Source: Daedaleopsis sinensis
Lineage: Eukaryota; Basidiomycota; Agaricomycetes; Polyporales; Polyporaceae
NCBI GenBank assembly: GCA_033807695.1
Contig: CM066302.1
Span: 2,232,001-2,296,000, forward strand
DNA: 64,000 bases
Reading direction: 5' to 3'
Positions 62,987 through 64,000 of the stretch are shown here, piece after piece (position 1 is the stretch's first letter; every line of letters begins with the position of its first letter). The notes under the pieces were generated by a model. It worked only from the letters and a program-made list of their open reading frames with translations, ran no database searches and was not told the DNA's origin. The translations under genes were made by a program, and so were the position numbers.

Positions 62987-64000
62987 CTATATGAATCCCT
63001 CGCTCGCCTTCCATGCGTCGTAGTACACTTCAAGATGGTCCAGCAAACCGCCCTTACGTGGACGCCACCCAAGCAATGCACGTGCTAGGTATGGCCGAAG
63101 GATAGCGTTCGTCGTCAACGCCGCTTCGAAGACTATTTGACAGAGAGTTAGTCAATCGAGAGCCGGTAATTCGAGGAACAGTACTCACGATTAGAAGGCG
63201 GTACATAGCTATACCCCTTTGCGCCTGAGATCTCAACCAGCTTCTGCAGGACCGCATCCGTACTCTCATTGACGTCGTTTGTCGCATCGATGATCTGTCC
63301 TCGAGCAATGGCAGCCTTCTCCGCAGCGAGCAGGTACACCTCCGCGAGGTCATCACAATGGACGAGCGACAGCCGTCCACCGGGGGAGCCGAACCACTTT
63401 ACCTGGCCTTCGTATGCGCTCTTGAACATGATGGCGAAGAGAGATGCCGAGCGGCCGTATAAGAGCGACGGGCGGATGACTATACCATTGAGGTGAGGGT
63501 TCGTCACGACCTTCTGCTCTTGCGCGGGGCGCCATGCCACCAGCTCGGTGGGGTTAGAGAGCGGGGTGGTGTCGGAGATGATTTCGTTCGGATGGTTGCC
63601 GTGAACCCATGTCCCGGAGGTGTAGATGTAGGTTAGCTTGGGAGCGTCCGGAGCGCGCTGTTCTAGAGCTGCCTGAGCGGTAGCAGAGAGGAGATTGGCG
63701 GAGAGGGTCTTGACGTCGCTACCTCCGACGGCGTCTACGACCGCATCGAGGGTCGTGATGAGGTGAAGAAATGACGACGTATCATTGATGTCCGCGACAA
63801 CAGGAATGACTATGGCATGGATGTGGAGAGTCACATCAGAGCTCGAGAGTTAGAGCTGTTCGGGAGTAGTCAGAACTCACTTTCTTCCTGCCTGAGCTGC
63901 TTCGCCTTTGCTTCGGATCTCGTTTGGCCATACATCAGCAAAAAGTCGGATGTCACCTCCTGCAATCTGAGGATTGGCCAAATTGAGCGTGATTGGGCTG
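62987..64000 (-). CDS. NAD(P)-dependent epimerase/dehydratase-like protein (5' end outside window)
   Basis: Extended or atypical short-chain dehydrogenase. The nucleotide-binding glycine motif is expected upstream of the right edge and is not visible. The first readable exon has GQTRSEAKAKQLRQEE, typical after the Rossmann strand. An intron then leads to IVIPVVADINDTSSFLHLIT. Later blocks are LDAVVDAVGGSDVKTLSANL, LTYIYTSGTWVHGNHP (strand end with the catalytic Ser/Thr region), HLNGIVIRPSLLYGRSASLF, GGRLSLVHCDDLAEVYLLAA and GQIIDATNDVNES. A final intron (GTGAGT...AAATAG, about 63187-63133) joins VPPSN to LFEAALTTNAILRPYLARAL and GWRPRKGGLLDHLEVYYDAW, with stop at 62987. The classic YxxxK is not obvious, which is common in the atypical group. 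Substrate unknown. Confidence 0.88.

Overview
The window is nuclear DNA of a filamentous basidiomycete, most likely an Agaricomycete of the Polyporales type. The evidence is genes broken by many short (about 50-70 nt) GT...AG introns, a eukaryotic tRNA-Ile, no operon structure, and a wood-decay gene content: GH10 xylanase, PL8 lyase, two P450s, a basidiomycete-type sesquiterpene synthase and a BTB protein. The order-level placement is inference.

Left part (1-24 kb), mostly conserved genes: the 3'-truncated end of an ABCC/MRP-type ABC transporter (-); an unrecognised protein (-); a large FHA protein with Ki-67-like features (-); a tRNA-Ile(AAU) (+); a Golgi PMR1/SPCA-type Ca2+/Mn2+ P-type ATPase (+); a C45/penicillin-acyltransferase-like protein (+) convergent with a class III (CaiB/BaiF) CoA-transferase (-); and a DH-BAR-SH3 RhoGEF of the Tuba/Gef1 type (+).

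Middle part (24-44 kb): an FAD-linked oxidase whose flavin domain is split by a roughly 350-residue low-complexity insertion (-); a degenerate tRNA-Ala-like element; a secreted GH10 xylanase (-); a polytopic GPCR-like membrane protein (-); a broken unidentified gene; and two divergently oriented paralogous cytochrome P450s around a 2.2 kb spacer.

Right part (44-64 kb), an accessory-looking region rich in decay and duplication: two remnants of a small helical protein family; a BTB/POZ protein (+); a secreted PL8 polysaccharide lyase (-); a sesquiterpene synthase (-); and three apparently intact members (A, B, C) plus one frameshifted relic (D) of an unrecognised protein family. Members A-C share sequence blocks and both intron positions. 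A possible remote relative (E) lies between B and C. The right edge cuts an NAD(P)-binding epimerase-like gene.

Most coordinates span first to last coding base including introns. Splice sites were read by eye; I say where a junction could not be reconciled. The most interesting items are the A-D family around the terpene synthase, the FAD oxidase insertion, the Ki-67-like FHA protein, and the recurrent premature stops in the right half.
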